Positions 11,255-24,377 are shown, numbered from the stretch's first letter. The stretch: 64,000 nucleotides of DNA from Siphonodentalium dalli (GCA_032622095.1 CP136061.1:125996754-126060753), one strand, 5' to 3'. Translations and numbers: made by a program. The notes: a model not told the origin generated them from the sequence alone.

Positions 11255-13098
11255 CAGGTACAACGTTGAAATTAAAAAGAGTGACACCCCCCCATTTTCA
11301 CCCAGAATTTACAGAACAGTATATGTTTCTCGAGCCAAAGGTTGAACAAGTTCCTAACTGTCACAATTTTAACCTGTACAGGCTTGAATTATAACATTTG
11401 CAACCATAATCCTTGATTGGGCGAGGGGCTGGATCTCGAAAGCTTCGAATAAATGTAAGGGAGTTAGTTGAAAGTAAACCAACCGGGATTATCTGGGCAA
11501 GAATGTACAACATCTTGTTTTACTTAAATATTCCATAGTTGTAAATTGTGCTTATACATGCATAACACAAGAGACGAAAGGTGACGTAGTTGGGATCTTG
11601 TAGCTAAATAACCCTTTTTTCCGAATGACGATTCACGATAACGCCACCTTCTTTACCTTCAGATTTAAAGCTGTAATACTATGTTCATAATTATATGAAT
11701 AGCATACATTGCTGCATATTAGATTAATCACTTGTAGCAAACAGACATGACTGTCAACTGCAATATTTATAAATCAGGAATGGTTTCAAAGGGTCAGAAC
11801 TCAGGGTGTGCACCCCCCCCCCCCCGGTCGAGGAAATATGCAATGGACAGCTTCCGGGATAATATAGCCCCCGTGTTGAGGATCATAGCACCTGCGTTGG
11901 GGATATCCTGAGGCCATCACTGGTATAAAAATCAAGAAAAGACTGAAAATGATTAATACAGAACCTCCACCATTTGGATTATCGCGCGAATAATTATTTT
12001 AAGCGGCCTGACGACTTCATCAGAGTCAACGCCTCTGTGCACTTTTAGAGCTTGACTCACTGTGGTCAAACATAGCCGCAATGATTGGGTTGTCAGCGGA
12101 CACATTTTACAGGTGTATATGATCCATGTAAAACGCCAAATACACGATATTTACAGAGATTACATGCATGTCTGTATCCACCCTAAACATCAACAAGGAA
12201 AAACTGTAATTGTTTCTTACAGTTTGCGTGCATGGTATTGGAAATACATACCATATCCTCTGGCAAATAGGTTCATATTGTACCTAAATATTCACATAGC
12301 TTCATATTGGACTTATTTGATTCTGAAATAAGCCCATAGTGATCTTGTAACCGTTAATCCATCGAATGGCGCCGGTCGAAGTGAAAACACATTATAAAAA
12401 GCCTGATTCTTGTAAGTCGTGTCGATGAAACAGGGTGGATATGCCAATATGGGCTTATTTCATAAGGAAATTGTCACATATATTGAACTGTTTTAGAACA
12501 GCGTTTTAGGTCCATATATAGTGTAAAAGTTGTTACATAATGATAACATCAGCATATTTCGCTTATTAAAATAAGCCCGTTATGTGCTACAGTCTGTAAT
12601 ATACCATTTTATCGCGTTTTAACTTCTGTCAGGCGCTCAAAGAGTCAAATGCCAACCTTTGATAAAGAGTGTTTATGCATTCGTTTCGAAAAGCGTTAGA
12701 TGTTAAATAGGTCTCTTAAGTACAATGTCAGCTTTATTACTTGTTCTCAGGTATATAGCTGTACAAGATATCTTTGGTTCTAGGAGGGCTGAACAATTCG
12801 GAAATAAATATGTGTGGAAATATCCCGATTTCTCTCCCCGAATTGTGTCATCTGCGCTTGCAAAACAATTATTGTTTAAATTGCTACGATAATGTATTTC
12901 TATTTCAAATTTTTCTCAGTTATATCATAGTTCTATCAGTAGAGAGCTTTTTTTTTCTGATATTCGCTCTGTCATGGTCTTCTTGCGAGTTGTAGTTGTC
13001 AATTTTAGTAAAAACAATGGTTAAAATCGGGAGTTACATGCATGTGTGTACGGACCAAGGGGCACAACTCTATGAGCAATGGTACGACCAAACCAAAG
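11255..13098. other. Non-coding stretch with C tract and AAATAAGCCC hairpins
   Basis: No gene seen. A run of C lies at about 11813-11825. Between 12309 and 12575 the motif 'aaataagccc' or its reverse complement occurs several times, which suggests a decayed palindromic repeat. Confidence 0.45.
12309..12335. repeat. 27-bp hairpin identical to one near the window start
   Basis: The segment 'ggacttattt...aaataagccc' is the exact reverse complement of 39-65. The flanking 'ccgttaatccatcgaatggc' also resembles the reverse complement of the first 24 bases of the window. These are two copies of one repeat end. Confidence 0.7.
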
Positions 13099-13244
13099 TA
13101 CAGTAATGCCCTAAATAATCGACTCCTTGGCCACAGCAGAATTATGGGTACTTTTTCAGGATTTAGTCGGAAATATGGCTTGTTGCCATTCATCGGAAAG
13201 CTCTGTTGTGGTTAAGGAGTCGATTATTTAGGGCATTAATGTAC
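13099..13244. mobile_element. Short palindromic MITE, copy 2
   Basis: Same family as 6911-7041: 'taatgccctaaataatcgac' on the left and its reverse complement on the right, with 'gtac' at both edges (TA target duplication likely). Its loop differs from that of copy 1. Confidence 0.72.
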
Positions 13245-14690
13245 ATATATTTGTTTTGCCACCCATTCCTGTCTACAAATAAATAAAAATGATTCAAGGG
13301 GCCTACGCCAAGGATAATGGTTCAGCATATATTTGAAGTATACACTACCCTTTCATATATAGGTGCATTTTATGAACATCTATTAGTTTGTTAAGGTGTA
13401 TTTGATGTTCAAAATCGGGACACTATATCGATGCCTATTTATAAATATGTGTGTTTAACTATTACTGAGTTTTGAATGTGCATTGTGAATATCCCGCCAG
13501 ACAAACGTTTAAATATGTTTTAAACCAATTTAATATCAAAACCGCTTTGGGTTCGAGACTAGATTGGTGTCGTAGGTTCCTGGCCCTGTGTTATGAATGG
13601 CGTTTCCTGCAAGTAATTATACCCCCACTGTTTTTCGTAATATTACACTTCATTTTCGACTTATTTTGACTTTGGATGATAATTCAAGTTAGGATGTCCC
13701 GATCACCACCAAACTTGATATATGTCTGAATTGGCTTAAAATACAAATCTAGTGCGAATCGGGCTTAGAATTCATTTGTTTTTTTTTGTGTTTCTTCGAA
13801 TATGGGTTCAAAAGCCATCTTAAATGTTACGGTTACGTATCATTTCCTACCCTTTTTTGGGGTTTCTGCAATAATTCGAACAAATATGAACCAATTTGAA
13901 TAATTTTTTCTGTACAAGCTTCTTGTGACACCATATCGATATTATTAGTCCGAATTTTCCTTTAAAGTTAAAAATCTTTTTTGTTGGGTTTACGGATAAT
14001 GCGGGTTGAATTTGCCACGGTGGGGGTATGCTAGCACTCGAGTGCACACCTCTTGTTTTATATGTTTTGATTTGAGCTAAAACATTGTGTGACATTTCTG
14101 TTTTCAGGGTACTTCGCAGCATGACTTACATCAACAGTATCAACTTACACTCATGAAAGCAAATACTTGATGCATGGTTAACGTGAGACGCACAATGATG
14201 TTCATTAAGAACAAAATGGTTCACGTGAAGATAGAACAAGATCTTCCTCATGAGCAGCATATCTGAGTTGTTTTGTTTTATTTTATATTATTTTATTATT
14301 ATAATGTTTAAGAATATTGGAATCTTAAATGTATTAGAAACATGTGATATTACCTGTTCATAGATATACCAGTAAAATTGACCTGATGCGGTATGGCTTA
14401 TAATGTCTATATTGTGTCTGGGCAGTTGGTTGTTTAAACAATAAGTCTAGCCGAAGTCTATATGTTGGTCTTCATTATTAGACAACATTGCCAGCAAATT
14501 TATACCGAACAAATAAGATTCTTTTCAGATTCGATATACATCGTTTGTGTTTATATCCAAACCCGATTATAATTTTCAAATTCCATATGCGAATACGGTC
14601 CCAATTTGAAGGTTCATATAATTTTAAGCCTCAAAATAAACCAAATTAAAATGGACACATATCAACCTGCAAAATATCAATAATAATCAT
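13245..14690. other. Non-coding stretch, no gene seen
   Basis: AT-rich DNA. From 13680 a phrase like 'accaccaaacttgatatatg' resembles the start of degenerate repeat units seen elsewhere in the window. No supported gene. Confidence 0.4.
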
Positions 14691-14696
14691 ATCAAT

Positions 14697-15515
14697 TTTT
14701 ATGTTTACCCATACCATAGTATGGTAAACATAATGTCGACGTCCGGATTGACCACTCGTCGTGCGTCCGTCCGTCTGTCTGTCTGTCTGTCCGTAGACAC
14801 TTTACGCATGGTGCGATAACTCAAAAAATGTCTATCCGATCGGAACCAAATTTTGTATATGAGTTTCTCAGACCAAAATACAGATCGAGTTCAAATATGA
14901 GTTTGATCCGAGTTTTTTTTTACGGAGTTATGTCCCTTTTTCGACTTCGAATTCATGCATGCTGTCATAACTCAAACAATTTTTATCTGATCGGAACCAA
15001 ATTTGGTATGCGAGTTTCAGAGCCCAAAATACAGATCGAGTTCGAATATGGGTTTGATCCGATTTATTTTAAAGGAGTTATGACCCAAAAATCCGATGCT
15101 ATAACCGAAGTATATTTTGACCGATTGTGTTCATATTTGATATGTAGGTTTATGATGACACGCCCCTCATCTGTTTAGTTTTTGGTATTGATTGGTTGAT
15201 CGGTTTAGAAAATAATTAACCCTTTACACACATGCTGTCCAATGCAATAAGTTGAACATATTTTTTCTGATCTGCCTCATATTTCTTACCTAGGTTTTTC
15301 TTAGCACGTTCTTCGTCTGTATGGTTTTTTGTATTTTTTAATTAACGTTTTTCACTCTTATGTTTACTTAGAATTCACCCAAGCTGCAATGACTCAAACC
15401 ATTTTTCATCTGATCAACACCAGATTTGGTATATGAATTTATCACCCCTAAATACAGATCGAGTTCGAATATGGGTTTGATCCGATTTATTTTAACAGAG
15501 TTATGACCCTTTATA
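14697..15515. repeat. GTCCGTCC-headed degenerate repeat
   Basis: A small hairpin ('tatgtttacccataccat' and its partner at about 14700-14732) is followed by a (gtcc/gtct)n tract near 14764. Then come three diverged units with 'ctgatcggaaccaaatttgg', 'cagatcgagttcgaatatgg' and 'gatccgatttattttaa' (about 14820, 14955 and 15390). A related unit lies at about 43190-43310. An open frame of 116 codons here is just the repeat read through. Confidence 0.7.
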
Positions 15516-16622
15516 ATTCAAGTAATTACTGCTGGGAATTTTAAGAGAACATATCTCACAGACCATGTGTGTAATTGAAATGAGTTAAGTATCACTATGG
15601 ACATAATATATGACATGCTATAAAGCCTGATAGTGGTACTGCTGGCTGGTGGGATTTGTTTATCATAATGTCAAATTGATTGATGGCTATCTGGTGGAGT
15701 TCTGTTTTCTGTGCAATATTAAGTTAACCCCTTTGCTGAAACAGGTTCATTACTAAAGTTTATGTACACACTATAGGACACCTATTCTAAAATATTAAAT
15801 TGGAATAGTCCATTGTTACTTTGTAGGGATGTTTTACAGACATTGTTGTTTACATACACTGTTGTCTTATCTTAGACAAAAATTAATCCACACATTCCTC
15901 AGTTCCATGATATGATGTCATTGCAAATGATTAACCCTCTCCACACATCATATGGTTTTGATGCTTTTCATTTGATCATTCTCCTATATTATGTACAGGT
16001 TGATGGTGATCCACTTTTGATTTGCATGGATTTGGGATTAAAATTAAACCATTCCATAGACAAATATTTATGCGATAGACAGATATAATATTATCCCTTT
16101 CACTTTGATCCAGGTTCAGTAAGGGTTTCAATAAATCACCAATTGTATAATCATCATTAGAGGAAATGTTTTATTTTTAAATTCCCTCAATTGCATTTGG
16201 GCTCCATGGTAATATTATTGGTGCTGGTATTCTTGAGACTGACTTGTTGTATGGGATTCTAAATCCAATGACATGCTTTGTATAGACTATTTTGTGTTTA
16301 TCAGTTCATTAGTTTGGGTAAGATTAATCCTATTCTATCCGATTTGATAACTCAAATATTTCCATTGATTATATTTATACATGTAGTTCTAGTCATAGTT
16401 GACGAGAACACACCCCTAACGTGCATAGTGAGGGTCATTTGGTTTATTTGCTTAAAAATATTAACACCCTCCGCCAATCCTGTTGACACAATGTGATAAC
16501 TAAATATTTTTCACATGATCACTATATTAAGTGTGAATTGTTGAAACTTTAGCACTCATGAAAAGGTTGATGTAAGGATTTATAAAATTTATAAAAATAG
16601 CTAATCGCTATCGCCAAGGTAT
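15516..16622. other. Non-coding stretch, no gene seen
   Basis: Diverged AT-rich sequence. Nothing recognisable in it. Confidence 0.35.
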
Positions 16623-19265
16623 TAGTCCAGGAGATATTGGTCGACCTCTGCACCACCCCCCCCCCCAGGACTTAACTTCACCCCACTAATTTTCTTCCTT
16701 AATGTCTCCTCTAAATTTTTTCACTTGTTAACAAGAAAAAAAAGTGGCCGCAGAGACTCCAGTCAAGATGGCGTCCATCATGGCGCCATTTTTTTTAAAT
16801 GCACCAGGTCTCTTTGATCGCCATTATAGTAAAGATGATAGCAAATGCGGTCTTGTTTCCCGCTCGATTCGTTATGCTAATATACAACCCTTACAAATTA
16901 GCAAAAAATCCGACACCAGAATCCAATATGGCGGCCAAGATGGCCGCCGAAATGTTAAAATATGCTATTTTTCTGACATGTTACCACCTTTCGTTTGTCT
17001 CTGTGGGAAAATGTTAGAATTTTTGCGTCATGTTATACATTTATCATATAGAGGAGTCATTGGCGAACACATGGGGACCATAATATGCATTCATTGCGGG
17101 ATATTTTTGTCCGATGTCACGTTTTCCCAAATGTCGGTATCATAAGTCAAAGCCGAATCTCCGTTCATAACGCCGATGGGGTCATTGTCACAAGGGATCC
17201 GGTCACATTCGTAGCCAGCTTTTTAAATCGATCACAAATGTAGCCAGCTTTTCGCCGGCGATCACATTCGTAGCCAGCTTTTTTAATTCCATGCTTTATA
17301 TATGGCGCGAAATATGACGTCATCGCGTTCGTGACTAAAATTTCGACGTCATGCTCCAAAACGGACTTCGTTTATCAATTTATATTGGAATATAATTCGA
17401 GCATCTAACGACATGGATCGGAAACCTCAGGTTATTAGATGAACTAATATCAAATTTTTAAAATTTATGTTGTTATTCATTCATCAACTCAGAAAAATGA
17501 GACTAACCTAATGTTGTTCATTGAGGCTCGCATGAATAAGAAAAGCTGGCTACAATTGTGATCGCCGTAGAAAAGCTGGCTACATTTGTGATCGTTTTAA
17601 AAAGCTGGCCACGAATGTGACCGGAGCCTTGTGACAATGACCCCATCAGCGTTAATAACGCGATGTTATGTTTCGAATCAATGAAAGTTATTGTTATTAT
17701 AACAACACCCATGTATATATATTTGCAGGAGATACTCGAGCTAGGATTCCTCTTATATCTGAGTTGAGGAATATTTACCCAAATCCAAGATGGCGGCCAA
17801 AATGGCCACCAGAAATAAAAAATCGCCGAAAATCGCTGATTTTAACATCAGTGAGCATTATTGTCATGACAACTCCACACCTGCTTACTATTTTAAGTTG
17901 GGAACACTTAGGCGAAGAACGTTCCTTGTACAATATCCAAATAAAAGTCCCCCAAATCCAAAATGGCACCCACACTGGCGGACACATTTTGAAAAATCAC
18001 CGAAATTCCCTCATATTCACATCATTGGGCATTATTGTCGAGACAACTCCATCCATGCGTACAGTTGAGTTGGAAATACTGAGGTGAAGTAATTACCTTA
18101 CATCTAATGCAAGAAATGGTTTTCCAAATCGAAGATGGCGGCCAGAATGGCGACCGAAATTTGAAAACACGCCTACATTCCTTTACTCTCTGGATGGGCG
18201 TTATTATTTCGCGATTTCTACCCACCATTACATGTTGATATGTATGAATTATTCATTAGGGTTTGGCAAGTGATACTCACAGTCAATATGGCGGCCAAAC
18301 TGGCGGGCAGAAATTGAAAAGAAGCCGATATTATCACATACTAATTTCAACTTTTTGTCATAATATTGATTTGTATAAACGAAACGGTACATAATTTAAG
18401 CCATCTATTAGTTCCAATGTAAGTCGTAGCCTTTTGGAAGGATGAAAACCCACAATCGCGAAGTGGCATTTCAAAATCCATTCTCCACTAAGGGCTCATA
18501 CTGGCTGTAACCGTATATAGGTGCGCCGAATAGTCATAGTATGACTTCCAAGAATCAAAACAACAGTACCTGAGCTTATTCTGAATTGCCACATTCAGCA
18601 TTATCTAGACTCGTTTCCGTCTCTTCGTCAGATTAATCTATCTCACTCACAACAACAGTTCACTACTCTTCTTTGTAGGAGGGTGCCACTAATCGGAATG
18701 TTTCAAACAATACATATGCCGGTGTCCTGCTCACGTGTTTGTTTCGAAAGCTTGGAATTCTTAGCGAGCTTCATTCGTGGTATAGCTTATGGTATTATTC
18801 AGATGCTATATATGGAGTATATGCGTCATCTTGTGCGATACACTATAAAGGATTTTCGGTCGATACGTATACTAGCTTTCAGAAGGACCTATCTATCTGC
18901 GTATTGTCAGCTTTGGTGACCTAATGGGGATAATAACGTGTACACCTGCTGATCTTCCCAAACGGCCACTTCTCAATATATGGTTCGTCAATTCACATAC
19001 TCATCTAATGCACTGACCTACCCGGACAACTTCTGTATATGGTTTCGAATGTTGAAAGCCCGACATTTGACGGATGCATTTCTGCTAAGGCGTAGAAGAC
19101 CATACTGCATAATATACCCAAACTCCTTGAACATGATCATAAGAATAAGCTTGTTGGCGTCCAGCAATCGTCTCACCGAACAGATCCAAGCAGATGATAA
19201 CAATACACACGGTGCTAGTTTGTGGGTATGTGTCATGATAGTGGAAATGAAATTGGACCATGACT
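16623..19265 (+). repeat. Left arm of foldback element 2
   Basis: Homologous to the reverse complement of 21860-24090. It is longer than its partner mainly because of a nested 480-bp MITE at 17171-17650. Confidence 0.65.
17171..17650. mobile_element. Nested 480-bp MITE with about 120-bp TIRs
   Basis: The ends 'cgccgatggggtcattgtca' and 'gctgatggggtcattgtca' (reverse strand) begin TIRs of about 120 bp. These contain three sub-repeats of the type 'gatcacaaatgtagccagc'. It is flanked by gttcataa and gttaataa, an 8-bp target duplication with one mismatch. The other arm of the host element holds a single 'gttaataa' at the same spot, which is an empty site. Confidence 0.8.
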
Positions 19266-19297
19266 GCACCGCCCCGTATTATACTTCCATGGTGTAA
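18980..19297 (+). pseudogene. Coding remnant in left arm
   Basis: A plus-strand frame begins 'MVRQFTYSSNALTYPDNF'. The mirror position in the right arm (22280 on the minus strand) begins 'MVRKLTNSANALAYVDNF', so both arms carry the same former coding segment. The frames then diverge through indels. The protein family is not recognised. It is probably dead, being kept only as arm sequence. Confidence 0.4.
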
Positions 19298-21180
19298 CCA
19301 AGGAAGTATATTGTTTTTCTATTGGGGTAGTTTTCCGTTTATTTGAAAATACTCAGAAACTAATTGCAGCAGGACCGCGAGATCTCTAACGAATATAGGC
19401 ATATGAGGTCTACTAAAGATAATGATATCCGGCCCAATATTTCAAGACAGAGTTATAGCCCTTATTCGATTATTTTTCATTATTATTATTATTATACTAC
19501 AGTATTTTTCAACGCCCAAATCTCTGAATGTATTAGTACTAGAAAACTCAAGTTTGGTAGGTATGTTGGGGTAAATGAGTTATATGTCTTTGGCTCATAA
19601 TGGATATTGTCCGCATTTATCCCGTGGAGTTATCTCCCTTTATATGAAAAAATGTCATTTTATTATCTCGGAAATTATAAGGAGCAGAGCATCGAAAATT
19701 GGACCGTATGTACATCTCGGTATGCCCTACTGCCCACGGGCATCAAAACTTGTGTCCGCGCTTTCCCTGAAGAGTTACCGCCCATAAACAGGGGAACCTC
19801 TATACACCGGGATGAATAAACCGAGGTTTTTTTTGGTTGTTTGTTTTTATAAGTACAGAGCTCTAAATTTTGTATTGCATACTCCGAATTGGACGAGAGA
19901 TTCGGACTAGAAATTACCGCTTAAAAATGTTTTTACCCAGGACTTTCCGCGTTACAGGGTACGGAAATATTGCAACTATTTTTCCCGCCAAATCCAAACC
20001 GGCTGATTAAAGAGCAAGATAATATCGTAGCAGGTACGTTGACATACTTTATGTACGTCTCAGAAGTTTGACGGCTATACTATAAATGTAACATGCCCAA
20101 CGGAGAATGCGTGTCAGGGTGGGTTGTGACTTTAGGAAAATTCCACGAAAATTGCAAAGGGGGGGGGGGGGGGATTCAAACATCGAGATCATTTTTTTTT
20201 ACGAGTACATCTGATGGCTAGTGTTCACGCGCATCTAGAGGGCGATTTTCCAATTTTCAGATGGAACGGTTTACTCGTGACAACGCTATATATCATAAAT
20301 ATGTATACTTATATAGTCTATCACTAGCCGATTTTTAACCCCAAATCCAAACGGGCTGACGTAGGAGCGATTTTCACACAGGAGCATGTAAGCCGGTATA
20401 CTGTAGGTACGACTACAAAAATTGACCGCTCTACTATAAACGCAACGTGCTCAAGGGAGTGTTTGTGTCGGGTGGGTTCAGATTAAGACAAATTCCACCG
20501 AAGATCAAATGGGGTAAATTACTCCGAAAATCAGATATTGAGATAAAAACTTTTGGACGAGTGGATGTGATAAATAGTATCTAAACGCAAGATTAGTACG
20601 CTTTTTAAAGATTTAGATTGGACGGTTTAACCCCGGTAGCGTATAACGTTGTAACGGGTGATATATATTACTCAAATTCAAACCCTCTCTTCATGAACGG
20701 ACTTGTCAATAAGCAAGGCAAATGCATGAACATGCTCACCGATATACTATATAGGTATGTCCGGTCTACTATAAAATTAACCCATTGTTACGATTTAACC
20801 TGTCAAAAACACTCCCCGGACAAAAGTTTCCCTAGGTATAAAATTTCGTCGATATCCGTCTGTTTTACCCGATTTGACATTGGATTGTCCTTTTTGAAGG
20901 TCAAGGTCAGGTCGGGGGTCACGATTTGACCCGTCCAAATTACTCCCTGGACAAAAGTACCCATATTTATCAAATTTTATCAAAATCTGCCCAGCAGTTT
21001 TTCCGGTCATAGATAACAAACAGACAGACAGAAGTCCCAAAATATATATTAAATTTAGAAATGTCAATGCAAGTGCACCATCGGATCACAAGGCACCAAT
21101 ATGCATTCGCATGAAGAGTAACACACATATACGCATAACACTCACATGTGATTGTATGACATACCATGGAAGTATATCTG
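19278..21180. mobile_element. Insert in the centre of foldback element 2
   Basis: It starts near 'tatacttccatggt' and ends near 'accatggaagtata', a 14-bp inverted pair. Its body is mainly degenerate repeat sequence, and it ends after 'aacagacagacagaagtccc'. The boundaries are tentative. Confidence 0.4.
19870..20940. repeat. Degenerate tandem repeat, about 350-bp period
   Basis: Recurring landmarks are 'aaatccaaacnggctga', 'tactataaa' and 'gggtgggttnngacttt', near 19990, 20340 and 20690. A run of G lies at about 20160-20173. The end shares 'gatttgacccgtccaaa' with the array at 36.4-37.0 kb. Confidence 0.5.
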
Positions 21181-21208
21181 ATTCCATGGAATCTGACCTC
21201 TAGTTTTG

Positions 21209-21581
21209 TTATGTTTTATATTCAGACAGGATCTCATGTGTGGCTTTGCTTTCCTTGTATGCTAAGATGTTCCCATCCGTTTGGAAGCCGTTCTTAAACA
21301 ACTGGACCAGGAGTATGTCATTGGCTACTGCTGTATAAGCCCCACCAAGACTGGGGTGTAGTCTTAAAGGCGATACCTTTGATAGTTGGTTGATATGTCA
21401 TACTCACGCTGGGTGGTATGGTTCAAGAAAGTACAAATGCCATCAACAAAAGGGTGAAATGTTCAACGCGAAGAACATCCAGAGGAATGTTACGTTGATG
21501 AGCTCTTGCATTCAGTTCAACAAACGTTGCTACACCAAGTGATTTCTTGGTAACATCACCATTGCGACCATTTTCCTGCAT
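21209..21581 (-). pseudogene. Two adjacent coding-like fragments, unknown family
   Basis: On the minus strand, 21581-21423 reads 52 codons from 'MQENGRNGDVTKKSLGV' to 'LLLMAFVLS' and then a stop. After 25 bases, 21397-21209 reads 62 codons in another frame, including 'LHPSLGGAYTAVANDILLVQ' and ending 'ILSEYKT' stop. The amino-acid composition looks like real protein, unlike the repeat-derived frames nearby. The pair may be one ORF broken by a stop and a frameshift, or two exons. The family is not recognised. Confidence 0.4.
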
Positions 21582-21859
21582 GAGACATTAACTACTATAT
21601 TCTAAAGTTATATATATAAAGCTATATGATCATAAAGGTCGCGTTCCCCAACGTCCACAGCCATTGCCATCGAGACTGTCAATTGTTCTTTAAATACATA
21701 GTGAAATAAATGCACCACAGTTCCTGACATTTCTTGAATAATACCGCCCACACACTGAAACTAACCCCGAGAGAGGATAACAAAACACGCATACATTCAT
21801 GCTATAAAGATATTATCCTTTAGTCCATCCGACTGTTTTGAGGGAGGCTAGCATAGTAT

Positions 21860-24090
21860 TATCCAGACAACAGTGTACGTAGTTGAATCAGAAAGGCTTC
21901 GAAACGGATGTGGAAATACAATCTTACCACACCAAATAAAACCGACACGCATGACATTCGATATCTTAAACATGCACCAGGTGTAGGGGTGGTGTATACA
22001 GTGGCCCATTTCATTCCCACTATCATGGCGCATGTCCACAAACTAGCACCGCGAGCATTGTTCTTCTCTGCTGGGAGATATTCGACGAGACAACTGCGGG
22101 ACATCACACAGTTTGCTTCGGATAATGGTCAAGAAGTGTGGGTAGTCTGTACACTAGGGTCTTCTCCTTAGCATATAGACATCTGTCAAAGGGAATGAGA
22201 CAGCTAGCATCCTTCGAAACTCTGTCGAAGTTGTCCACATATGCCAATGCGTTCGCTGAGTTTGTGAGTTTACGAACCATCTATTGAGAAGTGACTAGCT
22301 AACTGGTTAGCCAGGTGTACATGTCGTTATCCCATGGGGTATGAGACACATACATAGAGATGACCTTCTGTAAGCTTGTATACTCATCGGCCATATGCCT
22401 TCCTAGTTCAAGATGACGCACAAATATCATATTTAGCAAATATTTAAAATCGTAAGCTAGACACCGGAAAATGAATTGTTTGAAACGTTATGATTAGAGG
22501 GACCCTACTCCCAGGAAGTGTTGAATACTTTGTCGGTGTGAGCGACCTAGATTTATCAGACAAAGAAATGGAAGCTGGTCCAGATAATTATGGACGTGAC
22601 GTGGCAAATCAGAATCTGTTATCAGGTAATTGTTCTGATATAACTATTCGGCGCACCTACGCTTACGGCCATTATCGGCGCTAAGTGGAGACTGGATTTC
22701 GAAATGCCACATCGCGATATTAATTGTGATTTTTCATCTTTCCAGAAGGATACGAGGTATGTTATGCGTTTTGATACCTTTAAGTTGAACTAGTAGAAGG
22801 TTTATGAAAGGTTTCGTCCATACATACGGATATTATGACAAAAAGTTGAAATTAATATGTGAAAATATCGATTTCTTTTCAATTTCTATCCGCCAATTTA
22901 GCAGCGATCTTGGCTGTTAGTATCAATTGCCAAAAACTAATAAATACTTCATGTCACTATTCCATATCAACATGTAATGGTGGATAGAAATCGCGAAACA
23001 ATAACGCCCATCGTAAGAAAGTAAAGGAATGTAGACGTGTTTTCAAATTTCGGTCGCCATTTTGGCCGCCATCTTCGATTTGGAAAACAATTTCTTGCAT
23101 GAGATGTAATGTAATTACTTCACCTCAGTATTTCCAACTCAATTGTAAGCATGGGTGGAGTTGTCTCGACAATAATGCCCAATGATGTGAATATGAGGGA
23201 ATTTTGGTGATTTTTCTAAATATGTCCGCCATTGTGGGTGCCATTTTGGATTTGGGGGACTTTTATTTGGATATGGTACAAGGAACGTTCTTCGCCTAAG
23301 TGTTCCCAACTCACAATAGTAAGCAGATGTGGAGTTTTCGTGACAATAATGTTCACTGATGTTAAAATCGGCGATTTTCCGCAATTTTTTATTTCTGGTG
23401 GCCATTTTGGCCGCCATCTTGGATTTGGGTAGATATTCCTCAACTTAGGTATAAGAGGAATCCTAGCTTGAGTATCTCCTGCACATATATATGCATGGGT
23501 GTTGTTATAATAGCAATAACATTCATTGATTCGAAACATCACATCGCTTTATTAACGTAGATTCGGCTTTGACCTATTATACCGGCATTTGGGAAAACGT
23601 GATATCGGACAAAAATATCCCGCAATGAATGTATATTATGGACCGAATGTGGTCGCCAATGACTCCTCTATCTGATAAATGTATAACATGACGCAAAGAT
23701 ACCAACATTTTCCCACAGAGACAAACGAAAGGTGGTAACATGTCAGAACAATAGCATATTTTCACATTTCGGCGCCCATCTTGGCCGCCATATTGGATTC
23801 TGGTGTCGGATTTTTGGCTAATTTGTAAGGGTTGTATATTAGCATAACGAATCGAGCGGAAAACAAGACCGCATGTGCTATCAACTTTACTGTAATGGCG
23901 ATCAAAGAGACCTGGTGCATTTAAAAACAATGGCCGCCATGATGGACGCCATCTTGTCTGGAGTCTCTGCAGCCACTTTTTTTCTTGTTAACAAGTGAAA
24001 AATATTAGAGGAGACCTTAAGGAAGAAAATTAGTCGGGTGAAGTTAAGTCCTGGGGTGTGTGCAGAGGTCGACCAATATCTCCTGGACTA
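21860..24090 (-). repeat. Right arm of foldback element 2
   Basis: Reverse complement of the left arm, without the nested MITE. Identity is high in the outer 1.4 kb and lower inwards. Confidence 0.65.
22104..22280 (-). pseudogene. Coding remnant in right arm
   Basis: A minus-strand frame of 58 codons starts 'MVRKLTNSANALAYVDNF' and includes 'LYAKEKTLVYRLPTLLDHYP'. The mirrored left-arm frame starts at 18980. Upstream on the same strand a further readable stretch includes 'MADEYTSLQKVISMYV' (about 22320-22430), which suggests a longer former gene. Family not recognised. Confidence 0.4.
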
Positions 24091-24217
24091 TATGGGTTAA
24101 ACATCTGCCGATCGTGATCGGCCTCTCGTTTTTATTGTTGCAACAAGACATATTTTTGCTGTGAAATTGTCCAAAAAATTATTTCACTGTTTAATTCATG
24201 TACTCGAATTTACAAAT

Positions 24218-24360
24218 GATACCTGTCTCATAGATATGGCTACATTAACTTACAGCCATATCAAAGGGGATATAGGAAGCATCGCCATCGTAAACAATGC
24301 TGCGATACCTGTCTCATATGGCTATATTAACTTACAGACACCTCAAAGGGGATATTGTTA
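24218..24360 (+). repeat. Tandem duplication, 86-bp period
   Basis: 'gatacctgtctcat' at 24218 and again at 24304. Each is followed by 'atggct..attaacttacag' and 'aaggggatat'. Confidence 0.7.
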
Positions 24361-24377
24361 GTAAACATCATCACCAT

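Larger units (their letters stand above)
16623..24090. mobile_element. Foldback element 2, 7.5 kb with arms over 2 kb
   Basis: The left end 'tagtccaggagatattggtc' (from 16623) is matched inverted at the right end (to 24090). The match continues patchily to about 19265 on the left and 21860 on the right. Landmarks mirror each other, including 'ccaggtctctttgatcgcc', 'aaatcgccgaaaatcgctg' and 'ggtgctagtttgtgg'. The arms contain decayed coding sequence; the centre has other inserted repeats. No intact transposase is seen, so class and mobility are unproven. Confidence 0.65.

Noticed and set aside
14828-15178. 116-residue plus-strand frame
   Set aside because: It reads across degenerate repeat units; the same DNA phrases recur out of frame elsewhere.
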